NCBI GenBank assembly: GCA_017399485.1
Contig: JAFQCA010000023.1
Span: 62,001 to 126,000, forward strand
Length of the DNA stretch: 64,000 bases
Source: Alistipes sp.
GTDB taxonomy: Bacteria; Bacteroidota; Bacteroidia; Bacteroidales; Rikenellaceae
Direction of reading: 5' to 3'
The notes below the pieces were generated by a model. That model was given only the letters and a program-made list of their open reading frames with translations, was not told where the DNA came from and ran no database searches. The stretch's first letter is position 1, and each line of letters begins with the position of its first letter. Position numbers and translations under genes: made by a program. Shown here piece by piece: positions 17,440 through 26,880 of this stretch.

Positions 17440-18051
17440 ATGGGAAATACTAAACTTCAGCAATTGACCGACAAACTCTATCAGGAGGGTTTGGAGAAGG
17501 GTCGTGCAGAGGCTGACAACCTTGTTGCCACTGCCAAGAGCGAGGCTCAGAAAATCGTAGCCGAGGCCGAGGCTCGCGCTGCTAAGATTGTAGCAGATGC
17601 CGAGGATAAGGCGGCAGATATCGAGAAGAATGCAATGACCGAGATTTCGCTCGCAGGTAAGCAGGCCGTAGCCAAAATCAAGGCAGAGATTGAGACTTTG
17701 ATTGTAGCAAAGACTACAGCCGAGGGTGTAAAGAGTGCAAACCTCGATGCGACATTTATCAAGGATATGTTGCTTGCAGTAGCCAAGAATTGGAATAATG
17801 GCGCAAAGGCTGAGTTGAAGGCTCTCTTGCCTGAGGCACAGAAGGCTGCGTTGGGTGAGGCATTTGATGCTGCAGCGAAGGCTTTGTTGGCTGAGGGTGT
17901 TGAAGTAGGTTTCTCTTCTGATGTAAAGAGCGGATTCAAGGTTGGCGAGAAGAATGGCGGATACTACATCTCATTCTCGGATGAGAGTTTTGAGGCTCTT
18001 TTGAGTGGTTATTTGCGTGAAAAGGTGGCTCAACTTCTCTTTAAGGCGTAA
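17440..18051 (+). CDS. V-type ATPase subunit E
   Basis: This is the peripheral-stalk subunit. The 203-aa protein starts with a long Ala/Glu/Lys coiled coil (about residues 8-90; repeated EAEARAAKIVADAED-like heptads) and ends with a compact C-terminal domain, as in NtpE/AtpE of archaeal-type ATPases. It is the first gene of the operon and lies 6 nt from the DUF2764 gene. In this family E normally pairs with a G/H subunit, for which no gene is seen here. Confidence 0.85.
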   Translation: MGNTKLQQLTDKLYQEGLEKGRAEADNLVATAKSEAQKIVAEAEARAAKIVADAEDKAADIEKNAMTEISLAGKQAVAKIKAEIETLIVAKTTAEGVKSANLDATFIKDMLLAVAKNWNNGAKAELKALLPEAQKAALGEAFDAAAKALLAEGVEVGFSSDVKSGFKVGEKNGGYYISFSDESFEALLSGYLREKVAQLLFKA

Positions 18052-18057
18052 GGATTT

Positions 18058-18885
18058 ATGTTCGATAAAAATTATTACTGTTTAGTAGCCGGACTCCGCG
18101 AGTATACGCTCGATGCCGATACAAAAGGCTTCGATGCCAAGGAGATTGTCGGGGAGATTCTTGAAGAACTCTCTTCGGGTGATGCTGCGTTGGTTAGTCT
18201 GCTCTACGGTTATTACGACTGCGAGAATCTTATAGCCTTGCGTGCAGGCCGTGCGGCTTATAATCCGTTGGGTAATCTCTCTCGCGAAGAGTTGGAGAGT
18301 GAACTCAAGCGCCCTACATTGTTGCCCGAATCGGTGGCTTGCGTTATTCGTGCATATAATGAGCCGGAGAGCGAGTGGGCCGAAGGTTTGGATATGACGC
18401 AGAGTTTCGAGAAGGCTCTTTTGACGGCTTATTATGCCGAGTGTGCTGCATCGAAGAGTCGTTTCTTGCGCGAGTGGGCCGAGTTTGACCGTACGTTGCG
18501 CAATGTAGCCGCAGCCGCCGTAGCCCGTACGTTGGATAGAACAATCGATAGCGTTACGGTAGGTGGTGGCGATGTGGTTGAGCAGTTGCATCGTTCATCG
18601 GCGGCTGATTTTGGTTTGCGTGGCGAATTGGCTTACATCGATGCTGTGATTGCAGCAGTAAACGATGAGCAGAATATCGTAGAGAAGGAGCATAAGATTG
18701 ACCTCGTGCGTTGGGAGTATGCTGGCGAGTTGGCATCGTTTGACTATTTTAATATCAATGCCGTATTGTCTTATCTGGTTAAGATTAACATCGTGGCTCG
18801 CTGGAGTATATTGGATGTTAAACGTGGCCGCGAGATGTTGGAGCGCTTGATGGCAGAGTTGGACGGCAAAGAATTGGTAAAATAA
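18058..18885 (+). CDS. DUF2764 protein of the V-type ATPase operon
   Basis: This 275-aa soluble, largely alpha-helical protein matches DUF2764, found in Bacteroidetes/Chlorobi and other V-ATPase operons at the place where subunit C is expected. It probably acts as the subunit C/d-like connector between the central rotor and the membrane ring; that role is inferred from position, size and helical character. Conserved-looking segments include YYCLVAGLREY and the C-terminal LDVKRGREMLERLM. It lies 6 nt after subunit E and 18 nt before subunit A. Confidence 0.8.
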   Translation: MFDKNYYCLVAGLREYTLDADTKGFDAKEIVGEILEELSSGDAALVSLLYGYYDCENLIALRAGRAAYNPLGNLSREELESELKRPTLLPESVACVIRAYNEPESEWAEGLDMTQSFEKALLTAYYAECAASKSRFLREWAEFDRTLRNVAAAAVARTLDRTIDSVTVGGGDVVEQLHRSSAADFGLRGELAYIDAVIAAVNDEQNIVEKEHKIDLVRWEYAGELASFDYFNINAVLSYLVKINIVARWSILDVKRGREMLERLMAELDGKELVK

Positions 18886-18903
18886 ACAATAAAAACAAGA
18901 TAA

Positions 18904-20661
18904 ATGAAAACTTTAGGACGAGTAAACGGTATCATCTCAAACATCGTAATCGTAAAGGCTGACGGTGCGGTGGGACAGAACGAAATCTGTTATGTCTATT
19001 GCGGTGATACACGAATGATGGCCGAGGTCATCAAGGTCGTAGGCGATGATGCTTATGTGCAGGTGTACGATAGTACCCGAGGCTTGAAGATTGGCGACAA
19101 GGTGGAGTTTGTAGGCCATATGTTGGAGGCTACGCTGGCGCCGGGACTTTTGTCGCGTAACTACGACGGATTGCAGAACGATTTGGAGAAGATGGACGGT
19201 TTGTTCATCAATCGTGGTTCTATCACCGAGCCCATAGACTTTGAAAAGACGTGGGAGTTCTCTCCGTTGGCTAAGGCGGGTGACAAGGTTACAGCCGGTG
19301 ATTGGTTGGGCCAGGTTAAGGAGCAGTGGGTGGACCATAAGATTATGGTGCCGTTCATTATGCAGGGTGCATATACCGTAAAGAGCGTTGTTGCGCAGGG
19401 TGAGTATAAAGTAACTGACACGATTGCCGTTGTTACAGATAAGGATGGTAACGAGTATAATATTACGATGGTACAAAAGTGGCCCGTAAAGCAGGCTATT
19501 CGTTGCTATACCGAGAAGCCTCGTCCTTCTCGAGTAATGGAGACAGGTGTGCGTGCTATCGATACTTTCAACCCGTTGGCTGAGGGTGGTACAGGTTTTA
19601 TTCCCGGTCCGTTTGGTGCCGGTAAGACCGTGCTCCAGCACGCTATTTCAAAGCAGGCTGACGCCGATGTGATTATCATCGTTGCTTGTGGTGAGCGTGC
19701 AAATGAGGTTGTGGAGATTTTCGCAGAGTTCCCCGAATTGATAGACTCTCGTACAGGCCATAAGTTGATGGAGCGTACAATCATTATCTGTAATACGTCA
19801 AATATGCCCGTTGCGGCTCGTGAGGCGTCGGTATATACAGGTATGACTATCGGCGAGTATTATCGTGCTATGGGCCTCAAGGTATTGGTTATGGCTGACT
19901 CTACATCTCGTTGGGCGCAGGCTTTGCGTGAGATGTCAAACCGTTTGGAGGAGTTGCCCGGACAGGATGCCTTCCCTATGGACTTGTCGGCTATCATCTC
20001 AAACTTCTACGCTCGCGCAGGTTTGGTAAAACTTAACAATGGCCAGACGGGCTCTGTAACATTCCTCGGTACAGTGTCGCCTGCGGGTGGTAACCTTAAG
20101 GAGCCTGTTACTGAATCAACAAAGAAGGCTGCGCGTTGCTTCTATGCGCTTTCGCAGGGCCGTGCCGATTCAAAGCGCTATCCCGCTATTGACCCGCTGG
20201 ATTCTTATTCAAAGTATTTGGAGTATCCTGAGGTTGCCTCATATTTGGATGAGCATATCGGTAAGAATTGGGTGAATACAGTCTATGAGGGTAAGACCAT
20301 CGTGCAGCGTGGTAAGGAGGCTAATGACCAGATTAACATCTTGGGTGATGACGGTGTACCCGTAGCATACCACGAGCGTTTCTGGAAGTCGGAACTCATC
20401 GACTTTGTGATTTTGCAGCAGGATGCATTCGATGATATCGATGCCAACTGTCCTATCGAGCGTCAGAAGATGATGTATGAGATGGTGTTGGATGTATGCC
20501 GCAAGTCATTCGACTTTGCAGACTTCGAGACTTGCTCTCGTTTCTTCAAAGGCCTTATCAACCTCTTCCGCCAGATGAACTATGCAGAGTGGCAGAGCGA
20601 GAAGTTCTTTGACTACAAGAATCAGATTGAGCAGGCGGTTAATAATCAACTCTCTAAATAA
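18904..20661 (+). CDS. V-type ATPase catalytic subunit A
   Basis: This is the catalytic nucleotide-binding subunit of the A/V-type rotary ATPase. The 585 residues contain the P-loop GPFGAGKT (about residues 235-242), the catalytic Glu segment CGERANEVVE, and the DSTSRWAQALREMS motif. The non-homologous insert typical of A subunits (~110-190) precedes the P-loop. The length fits the family (about 580-590). It is followed by subunit B after 8 nt. It hydrolyses ATP, or makes it, according to the ion gradient. Confidence 0.97.
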   Translation: MKTLGRVNGIISNIVIVKADGAVGQNEICYVYCGDTRMMAEVIKVVGDDAYVQVYDSTRGLKIGDKVEFVGHMLEATLAPGLLSRNYDGLQNDLEKMDGLFINRGSITEPIDFEKTWEFSPLAKAGDKVTAGDWLGQVKEQWVDHKIMVPFIMQGAYTVKSVVAQGEYKVTDTIAVVTDKDGNEYNITMVQKWPVKQAIRCYTEKPRPSRVMETGVRAIDTFNPLAEGGTGFIPGPFGAGKTVLQHAISKQADADVIIIVACGERANEVVEIFAEFPELIDSRTGHKLMERTIIICNTSNMPVAAREASVYTGMTIGEYYRAMGLKVLVMADSTSRWAQALREMSNRLEELPGQDAFPMDLSAIISNFYARAGLVKLNNGQTGSVTFLGTVSPAGGNLKEPVTESTKKAARCFYALSQGRADSKRYPAIDPLDSYSKYLEYPEVASYLDEHIGKNWVNTVYEGKTIVQRGKEANDQINILGDDGVPVAYHERFWKSELIDFVILQQDAFDDIDANCPIERQKMMYEMVLDVCRKSFDFADFETCSRFFKGLINLFRQMNYAEWQSEKFFDYKNQIEQAVNNQLSK

Positions 20662-20669
20662 AGGCAGAT

Positions 20670-21989
20670 ATGACAACACGAGCATTTCAAAAAGTATATA
20701 CAAAGATTGATAACATCACCAAGGCAACAATTACACTTCGTGCTACGGGTGTAGGTAATGACGAGTTGGCTACCGTAGGCGGTAAGTTGGCGCAGGTGGT
20801 GAAGATTATGGGCGAGAACGTTACATTGCAGGTTTTCGCAGGTACAGAGGGCTTGGCCACCGATTCTGAGGTGGTATTCCACGGTGAGGCCCCCAAGTTG
20901 CGTGTATCGGATAATTTGGCAGGTCGTTTCTTTAACGCTTATGGTGAGCCTCTTGAGGGCGGTGAGCCTATCGAGGGTGAGGAGCGTGAGATTGGTGGTC
21001 CTACAGTGAATCCTTTCCGCCGTATTCAGCCTTCGGAGTTGATTGCTACGGGTATTGCAGGTATCGACCTTAACAATACTATCGTATCAGGTCAGAAGAT
21101 TCCCTTCTTTGCCGACCCCGACCAGCCTTACAACGCAGTAATGGCAAACGTGGCATTGCGTGCAAAAGCCGATAAGATTATTTTGGGAGGTATGGGTCTT
21201 ACCAATGACGACTTCCTATACTTTAAGCAGGTGTTTGAGAACGCAGGTGCTTTGGACCGTATCGTGTCATTCGTGAACACTACAGAGAATCCTCCCGTAG
21301 AGCGTCTGTTGGTTCCCGATATGGCTTTGACTGCAGCCGAGTATTTCGCAGTAGACAAGGGTGAGAAGGTATTGGTGCTTTTGACCGATATGACCTTGTA
21401 TGCCGATGCATTGGCTATTGTGTCAAACCGTATGGATCAGATTCCTTCGAAGGACTCTATGCCCGGTTCGCTCTACTCGGATTTGGCAAAGATTTACGAG
21501 AAGGCCGTGCAGTTGCCTAACGGTGGTTCAATCACAATCATAGCCGTTACAACTCTTTCTGGTGGTGATATTACTCACGCTATTCCCGATAATACAGGTT
21601 ATATTACCGAGGGTCAGTTGTTCTTGCGTAACGACTCTGATACAGGTAAGGTTATCGTTGACCCGTTCCGTTCGTTGTCACGTTTGAAGCAGTTGGTAAT
21701 CGGTAAGAAGACTCGCGAGGACCACCCGCAGGTGATGAACGCTTGTGTGCGTTTGTATGCTGATGCTGCCAATGCAAAGACAAAGTTGGAGAACGGTTTC
21801 GATTTGTCGGACTACGACGAGCGTGCGCTTAAGTTTGCTCACGACTATTCGGAGAAGTTGTTGGCTATCGATGTAAATATCGATATCGAGCAGATGCTTG
21901 ATACAGCGTGGACACTCTTTGCAGAGTACTTCTCGAAGGAGGAGGTTGCCATCAAGGCCGAATTGATTGAGAAGTACTGGAAGGCTTAA
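20670..21989 (+). CDS. V-type ATPase regulatory subunit B
   Basis: This 439-aa non-catalytic subunit alternates with A in the hexameric head. It resembles A/F-type beta-barrel and nucleotide-binding domains but lacks a Walker A motif, as expected. Typical segments include GEPLEGGEPI, PIPFFADPDQPYNAV-like residues, TNDDFLYFKQVFENAG and MPGSLYSDLAKIYE. It lies 8 nt after subunit A. The 51-nt gap to subunit D is the longest within the operon's first half. Confidence 0.97.
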   Translation: MTTRAFQKVYTKIDNITKATITLRATGVGNDELATVGGKLAQVVKIMGENVTLQVFAGTEGLATDSEVVFHGEAPKLRVSDNLAGRFFNAYGEPLEGGEPIEGEEREIGGPTVNPFRRIQPSELIATGIAGIDLNNTIVSGQKIPFFADPDQPYNAVMANVALRAKADKIILGGMGLTNDDFLYFKQVFENAGALDRIVSFVNTTENPPVERLLVPDMALTAAEYFAVDKGEKVLVLLTDMTLYADALAIVSNRMDQIPSKDSMPGSLYSDLAKIYEKAVQLPNGGSITIIAVTTLSGGDITHAIPDNTGYITEGQLFLRNDSDTGKVIVDPFRSLSRLKQLVIGKKTREDHPQVMNACVRLYADAANAKTKLENGFDLSDYDERALKFAHDYSEKLLAIDVNIDIEQMLDTAWTLFAEYFSKEEVAIKAELIEKYWKA

Positions 21990-22040
21990 TTTCGTCAATC
22001 AATAAGAGGATAATAAGCCAAAAGGAATTAATAAAACACT

Positions 22041-22649
22041 ATGGCAATTAAATTTCAATATAATAAAACTTCGCTCGGTGAACTTGGCAAGCAACTAAAG
22101 ATGCGCCAAACGGCTCTCCCTACCATTAAGAGTAAGGAGTCTGCGTTGCGTTCCGAGGTCAAAAAGGCGAAGGATACGGCTCGCGACTACCAGCGTCGTT
22201 TGGAGGCTTTGACAGCCCAGTACGACTATATGGTGGCTCTGTGGGGAGAGTTCGATTTGACACTGTTGAAGGTGGCTGATGTGGAACTCTCGATGCAGAA
22301 AATCGCGGGTGTACGTACGCCGGTGCTTGAGGATGTACGTTTCGATGAGAAGCAGTACGACCTCTTCTCCTCGCCGGTATGGTATGCCGATGGCGTCGAA
22401 CTGCTGAAAAAGTTGGCGCGTCTGGGTATCGAGTGTGAGGTATATAACCGTAAGATGGAGTTGTTGGACTATGCACGTCGTAAGACAACCCAGAAGGTAA
22501 ACCTCTACGAGAAGGTGCAGATTCCCGGTTATGAGGATGCCATACGCAAGATTAAGCGATTTATGGAGGATGAGGAGAATCTTTCAAAATCGGCACAGAA
22601 GATTGTAAAAACACGTCAACAACAGGCTGCGGAGGGGTCTATGCTATGA
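22041..22649 (+). CDS. V-type ATPase central-stalk subunit D
   Basis: Subunit D is the rotor shaft. This 202-aa protein is two long helices of an antiparallel coiled coil at the N- and C-termini (about residues 5-60 and 120-195), with a short central domain. It begins with YNKTSLGELGKQLKMRQTALPTIKSKE, here quoted only in part as the family marker KTSLxxL...R...ALPxLKxKE. It overlaps the next gene by 4 nt (ATGA), so translation of subunit I is probably coupled. Confidence 0.9.
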   Translation: MAIKFQYNKTSLGELGKQLKMRQTALPTIKSKESALRSEVKKAKDTARDYQRRLEALTAQYDYMVALWGEFDLTLLKVADVELSMQKIAGVRTPVLEDVRFDEKQYDLFSSPVWYADGVELLKKLARLGIECEVYNRKMELLDYARRKTTQKVNLYEKVQIPGYEDAIRKIKRFMEDEENLSKSAQKIVKTRQQQAAEGSML

Positions 22650-24508
22650 TAGTTAAGATGTCACGATATGACTTTGTGTTGATGGCAACACAGAGCGAAG
22701 ATTTTGTAGCCCGTTTGCGCGAGTTGGGCTTGGTGGATATCACTACCACAGGCTGGGAGCCGCGTGAGCAGGACCGTCAGTTGGTTGTGGATATTGACCA
22801 CTATGCAAAGGCGATAGAAAAGTTAAAAGACTTTGCCGAGTCGGAGTCTATGCTGAAGGGTGCTGAGGCTTACGCTACGGGCGAGGAGGCTTTCGAGGCT
22901 TATACTTTCACTCAACAGCGCAAGGCGACTCTCGCGGGCGAGTTGGCTCGCTTGGAGAAGATGTCGGAGGATTTGCTCCCGTGGGGCGAGTTCACTGTCG
23001 AGTCTCGCGAGAAATTGCTTGAGCAGGGCGTGGTGTTGCGTTACTTTGTTGCATCGAAGGGCGTTTTCGATGAGGAGTCAGCAGCGTGGGGCGAGAATTA
23101 TACACTTGCCGAGATTAACCGTGATGCCACTTCGGTTTATTTTGTAGTGGTGACTGCTCCCGAAGAGGATGTGGTAATCGATGCCCAGGAGTTGAAGATG
23201 CCTGCAATGGATTATCGTGCTGCAGCGGCTGATGCTGAACGTACGCGAGAGGAGATAGAGTCGTTGAATGGCGAATTCGCGCGTTGCGCAGTGAGCCTGG
23301 AGTTGATTGAGGCTGAGTTGGAGAGCCTCTCTCGTCAGTTGCAGAATGTAAAGATTAAGGGTACGGCTCAAGAGGCAGCCGACGGCTCGTTGGTAGTTTT
23401 GGAGGGCTGGGCCGAAGAGGATAAGTCGAAGGAGGTTGACGCTTTATTGGAGGAGTATGATGGTGTTGTGTATTTGAAGTCGCAGCCTACTCCTGAGGAT
23501 GATACCCCGGTGAAGTTGCAGAATAATCGTTTTGCGCGCTTGTTCGAACTTATTGGTGGTATGTATGCCTTGCCTAAGTATGGTACTTTGGATTTGACTC
23601 CGTTCTTTGCACCTTTCTATATGTTGTTCTTCGCAATCTGTTTGAACGACGCTGGTTATGGAGCAATTCTCTTCTCATTGGGTGTCGCACTCTACTTGAA
23701 GGGTGGTCAGGCAATGCGTCAGCCCTCAATGCTGACGATGATTTGTGGTGGTGCGACAACTCTGTTTGGCCTGTACACAGGTTCATTGTTCGGATTGAGC
23801 ATTCCCGATATGCTGGGCTATGAGAACATTGCTGAGTCTCCGTTCCTTGACTTCCAGAATGACTTCTTCTCGTTGGCTTTGGCATTGGGAGTTGTGCAGA
23901 TTCTGTTCGGTATGTTCCTTAATATCTGCTTTAAGGCGCGTTATTTCGGTATCACTACTGTATTTGCGCAGTTGGGATGGTTTATCGTGTTGCTGTCGGC
24001 TTGTGTGGCTGGTGGTCTGCCGATGTTGAACCCCGATTGGGTTATACCATTCTTTACACTTTCATCGCCGGCATTCTATGCAGCGTTGGGTGTAGGTGCA
24101 GTATTGATGTTGTTCTTGAGCGATATTAAGCGTAATCCGTTGGTTAATTTTGCAGGCGGATTATGGGATACCTATAATAATATTACAGGCTTGTTGAGCG
24201 ATGTGTTGTCATACATCCGTCTGTTCGCAATCGGATTGTCGGGCGGTGTATTGGCACAGGTATTCAACTCGTTGGCTTTGGGCTTGACGGGCTTGGATGC
24301 AGGTATCGGCGAGTTTGGCGTGGGTACGATATTTCAGATTCTGGGTGCTACGGCTATCTTGCTCATAGGTCACGGTATTAACCTCTTTATGTCGTCGATA
24401 TCGTCATTCGTACACCCTATGCGACTCACCTTTGTAGAGTTTTATAAAAATGCAGGCTTTGAGATGGGTACACGCTCATTCGAGCCTTTGACTAATGAAA
24501 AGAAATAA
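22646..24508 (+). CDS. V-type ATPase membrane subunit I (a)
   Basis: This is the stator subunit, which holds the ion half-channels. The 620 residues split into a cytoplasmic N-terminal half (~1-305) with coiled-coil arms and a membrane half (~310-605) with about seven or eight transmembrane helices. Helix motifs typical of this subunit are visible: FFAPFYMLFFAICLNDAGYG, LLSDVLSYIRLFAIGLSGG (with the essential Arg) and FVHPMRLTFVEFYKNAGF. Its start overlaps the subunit D stop by 4 nt. Confidence 0.95.
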   Translation: MIVKMSRYDFVLMATQSEDFVARLRELGLVDITTTGWEPREQDRQLVVDIDHYAKAIEKLKDFAESESMLKGAEAYATGEEAFEAYTFTQQRKATLAGELARLEKMSEDLLPWGEFTVESREKLLEQGVVLRYFVASKGVFDEESAAWGENYTLAEINRDATSVYFVVVTAPEEDVVIDAQELKMPAMDYRAAAADAERTREEIESLNGEFARCAVSLELIEAELESLSRQLQNVKIKGTAQEAADGSLVVLEGWAEEDKSKEVDALLEEYDGVVYLKSQPTPEDDTPVKLQNNRFARLFELIGGMYALPKYGTLDLTPFFAPFYMLFFAICLNDAGYGAILFSLGVALYLKGGQAMRQPSMLTMICGGATTLFGLYTGSLFGLSIPDMLGYENIAESPFLDFQNDFFSLALALGVVQILFGMFLNICFKARYFGITTVFAQLGWFIVLLSACVAGGLPMLNPDWVIPFFTLSSPAFYAALGVGAVLMLFLSDIKRNPLVNFAGGLWDTYNNITGLLSDVLSYIRLFAIGLSGGVLAQVFNSLALGLTGLDAGIGEFGVGTIFQILGATAILLIGHGINLFMSSISSFVHPMRLTFVEFYKNAGFEMGTRSFEPLTNEKK

Positions 24509-24533
24509 TCAAACGAAAATTAAAATTTAATAA

Positions 24534-25004
<471 letters not shown>

Positions 25005-25053
25005 TTGATAAGAGTGGAGTTTTAATAGAGGTTGCAATAGGCCTCGTTTAAGT

Positions 25054-25085
25054 AAAAAGGTTGCCCTGCGGGGTAACCTTTTTTT
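25054..25085 (+). terminator. Rho-independent terminator of the V-ATPase operon
   Basis: AAAAAGGTTGCC pairs with GGTAACCTTTTT, with loop CTGCGG, and the hairpin runs into a T-run. A smaller hairpin (GAGG/CCTC, 25028-25045) precedes it. Confidence 0.85.
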
Positions 25086-25189
25086 GTTGAGATAGTATAA
25101 TTGTGACGAAGAGTGAAATATAATGGCATAGAAAACGAATAATGTTTGCGGAATTTTTGTTATATTTGTTTCCAAATATAGTTGTGAAT

Positions 25190-25975
25190 ATGAAAAGATT
25201 ATTGTTTGCCATATTTTTGTCAATATTTGCTATGGCTTGCTCGTCGCAACCAAAACGTACGACTTCCGTGCCGCAGATTGTCGAGCCTGTGAAATATACC
25301 TATAACATCAAGGCTGTCTATCCTCACGATACGAATAGTTATACGCAGGGTTTGCAGTTTGTAGATGGCGTGCTGTGGGAAGGTACGGGCGAATGGGGTA
25401 AGTCGGCCCTGCAGAAGGTCGATTTGAAGAGTGGTCGGGCAGAGGTGTTAGCGACTCTTCCCAAGAGTGAATTTGGCGAAGGAATTACGGTTTTGGGTGA
25501 TAAGGTTTATCAACTTACCTGGACCAATAATAAAGTCCACGTATATGATTTGCAGGGTAATCACTTGAAGGATATGCGATATGTGGGCGAAGGATGGGGC
25601 TTGACGAGTGATGGAGAGAGCCTCTATATGTCGAATGGTACTACCGATATATATAAGATGAATCCCGAAACATTCAAGCGCGAGGGTAAGATAACGGTTA
25701 CTATGCGTGGTGAGGCGGTCAACTTCATTAACGAATTGGAGTGGATTGATGGAAAGATATGGGCCAACGTCTATACTACGGATTATGTGGTTATAATTAA
25801 TCCACAGACGGGTATCGTTGAGGGCTTGATTGACTTTACGGGCCTGTTAAAGCCAGAGGATGTGACCGAACGTACCGATGTGTTGAACGGTATAGCCTAT
25901 GATGCCGAGGGTAAGCGTATATTCGTGACGGGTAAGTTGTGGAATAAACTCTTTGAGATTGAAATTAATAAATAG
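25190..25975 (+). CDS. Glutaminyl-peptide cyclotransferase (glutamine cyclotransferase), lipoprotein
   Basis: The enzyme cyclises N-terminal Gln of peptides to pyroglutamate. ATG 25190 is chosen because it starts a lipoprotein signal (MKRLLFAIFL..MACSS, Cys at about residue 17); an in-frame ATG 48 nt upstream would put 16 extra residues before it. The mature part is the five-bladed beta-propeller of the plant/bacterial glutamine cyclotransferase family, with HDTNSYTQGL, GKSALQKVDL, GEGITVLGDKVYQLTW and GWGLTSDG. It is probably anchored in the envelope. It stands 6 nt ahead of the homocysteine methyltransferase gene, so the operon may continue. Confidence 0.9.
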   Translation: MKRLLFAIFLSIFAMACSSQPKRTTSVPQIVEPVKYTYNIKAVYPHDTNSYTQGLQFVDGVLWEGTGEWGKSALQKVDLKSGRAEVLATLPKSEFGEGITVLGDKVYQLTWTNNKVHVYDLQGNHLKDMRYVGEGWGLTSDGESLYMSNGTTDIYKMNPETFKREGKITVTMRGEAVNFINELEWIDGKIWANVYTTDYVVIINPQTGIVEGLIDFTGLLKPEDVTERTDVLNGIAYDAEGKRIFVTGKLWNKLFEIEINK

Positions 25976-25981
25976 TTAGTT

Positions 25982-26869
25982 ATGGCCTTTATAGAGGATT
26001 TGCGACGACGGATATTGTTGCTTGACGGAGCGATGGGTACAATGCTGCTGTCGGGTGGCATCAAGGGATGTCTGGAGTTGGCTAATGTGGAGCAGGCTGA
26101 TGTTGTTGCCGATGTTCATAGAGCCTATTTGCAGGCGGGAGCCGATATAATAACCACTAATACAACGTGTGCCGATGCTCTTTGTTTGAAGCAGTATGGC
26201 CTTCAGTCGCGTTCACGCGAATTGGCCAAGGCGGGTGCCGAGGTGGCACGACGTGTGGCCGATGAGTTCTCTACAACCCTGCAACCGCGATATGTGGCAG
26301 GCTCGGTTGGGCCTACTACCCGAAATCTTACGCTTGCCAATGATATTAAGGCTGAAGAGTTGTCGGCAGCGTATGCCGATGTCGTAGGTGGATTGATAGA
26401 GGGCGGTGTCGATTTTATACTCATTGAGACGGCTATGGATGCGATGAATGTGAAGATTGCCGTCGAAGAGTGTCGCAAGATAGATGGCGAGATTCCAATT
26501 ATTGTTTCAGCCGTATTGTCACGCATTGAGGGACGTGTGGCAAGTGGTGCCACGATATCGAAATTTTTGGAGGATATACCGCTTGAGGAGGTTTCAGTTG
26601 TCGGATTCAACTGCTCGAATGGTGTAAAGACGGCTGAGGCATCGTTGAAGATGTTGGCAGCACAGAGCGATAAGCCGATTGTGTTTTATCCTTCGGCAGG
26701 GCAACCTATGGTAGCCGTAAATCATTTTGCCAAAGATATGGAGGCTTTGTGTCGTGCAGGGTTGCTGAATATTATCGGAGGCTGCTGCGGTACAACGCCT
26801 GCATATATCGAATCTATGGCAAAGGTGGCTCAATGTTGGCGTCCTCGTAAAACAGGAAAGAAGAATTAA
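25982..26869 (+). CDS. Stand-alone homocysteine S-methyltransferase domain protein (MetH N-terminal-like)
   Basis: The 295-aa protein is a (beta/alpha)8 homocysteine-binding domain: LLDGAMGTML at the start, one Zn-ligand Cys in VGFNCSNG, and the other two in the C-terminal GGCCGTTP. It looks like the first module of cobalamin-dependent methionine synthase, but the pterin, cobalamin and activation modules are absent and no such genes are adjacent. It could be part of a split MetH, or use S-methylmethionine or betaine-type donors. It sits between a glutaminyl cyclase gene and an M20 amidohydrolase gene, with 6-11 nt gaps. Confidence 0.85.
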   Translation: MAFIEDLRRRILLLDGAMGTMLLSGGIKGCLELANVEQADVVADVHRAYLQAGADIITTNTTCADALCLKQYGLQSRSRELAKAGAEVARRVADEFSTTLQPRYVAGSVGPTTRNLTLANDIKAEELSAAYADVVGGLIEGGVDFILIETAMDAMNVKIAVEECRKIDGEIPIIVSAVLSRIEGRVASGATISKFLEDIPLEEVSVVGFNCSNGVKTAEASLKMLAAQSDKPIVFYPSAGQPMVAVNHFAKDMEALCRAGLLNIIGGCCGTTPAYIESMAKVAQCWRPRKTGKKN

Positions 26870-26880
26870 ACAAAGATATT

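Noticed and set aside
18937-19641. 234-codon minus-strand open frame inside V-ATPase subunit A
   Set aside because: It is a shadow of the highly conserved A subunit; the codon pattern belongs to the plus strand.
25142-25190. Earlier ATG for the glutaminyl cyclase
   Set aside because: It would place 16 residues before a clear lipoprotein signal peptide, and it lies in the probable promoter region.
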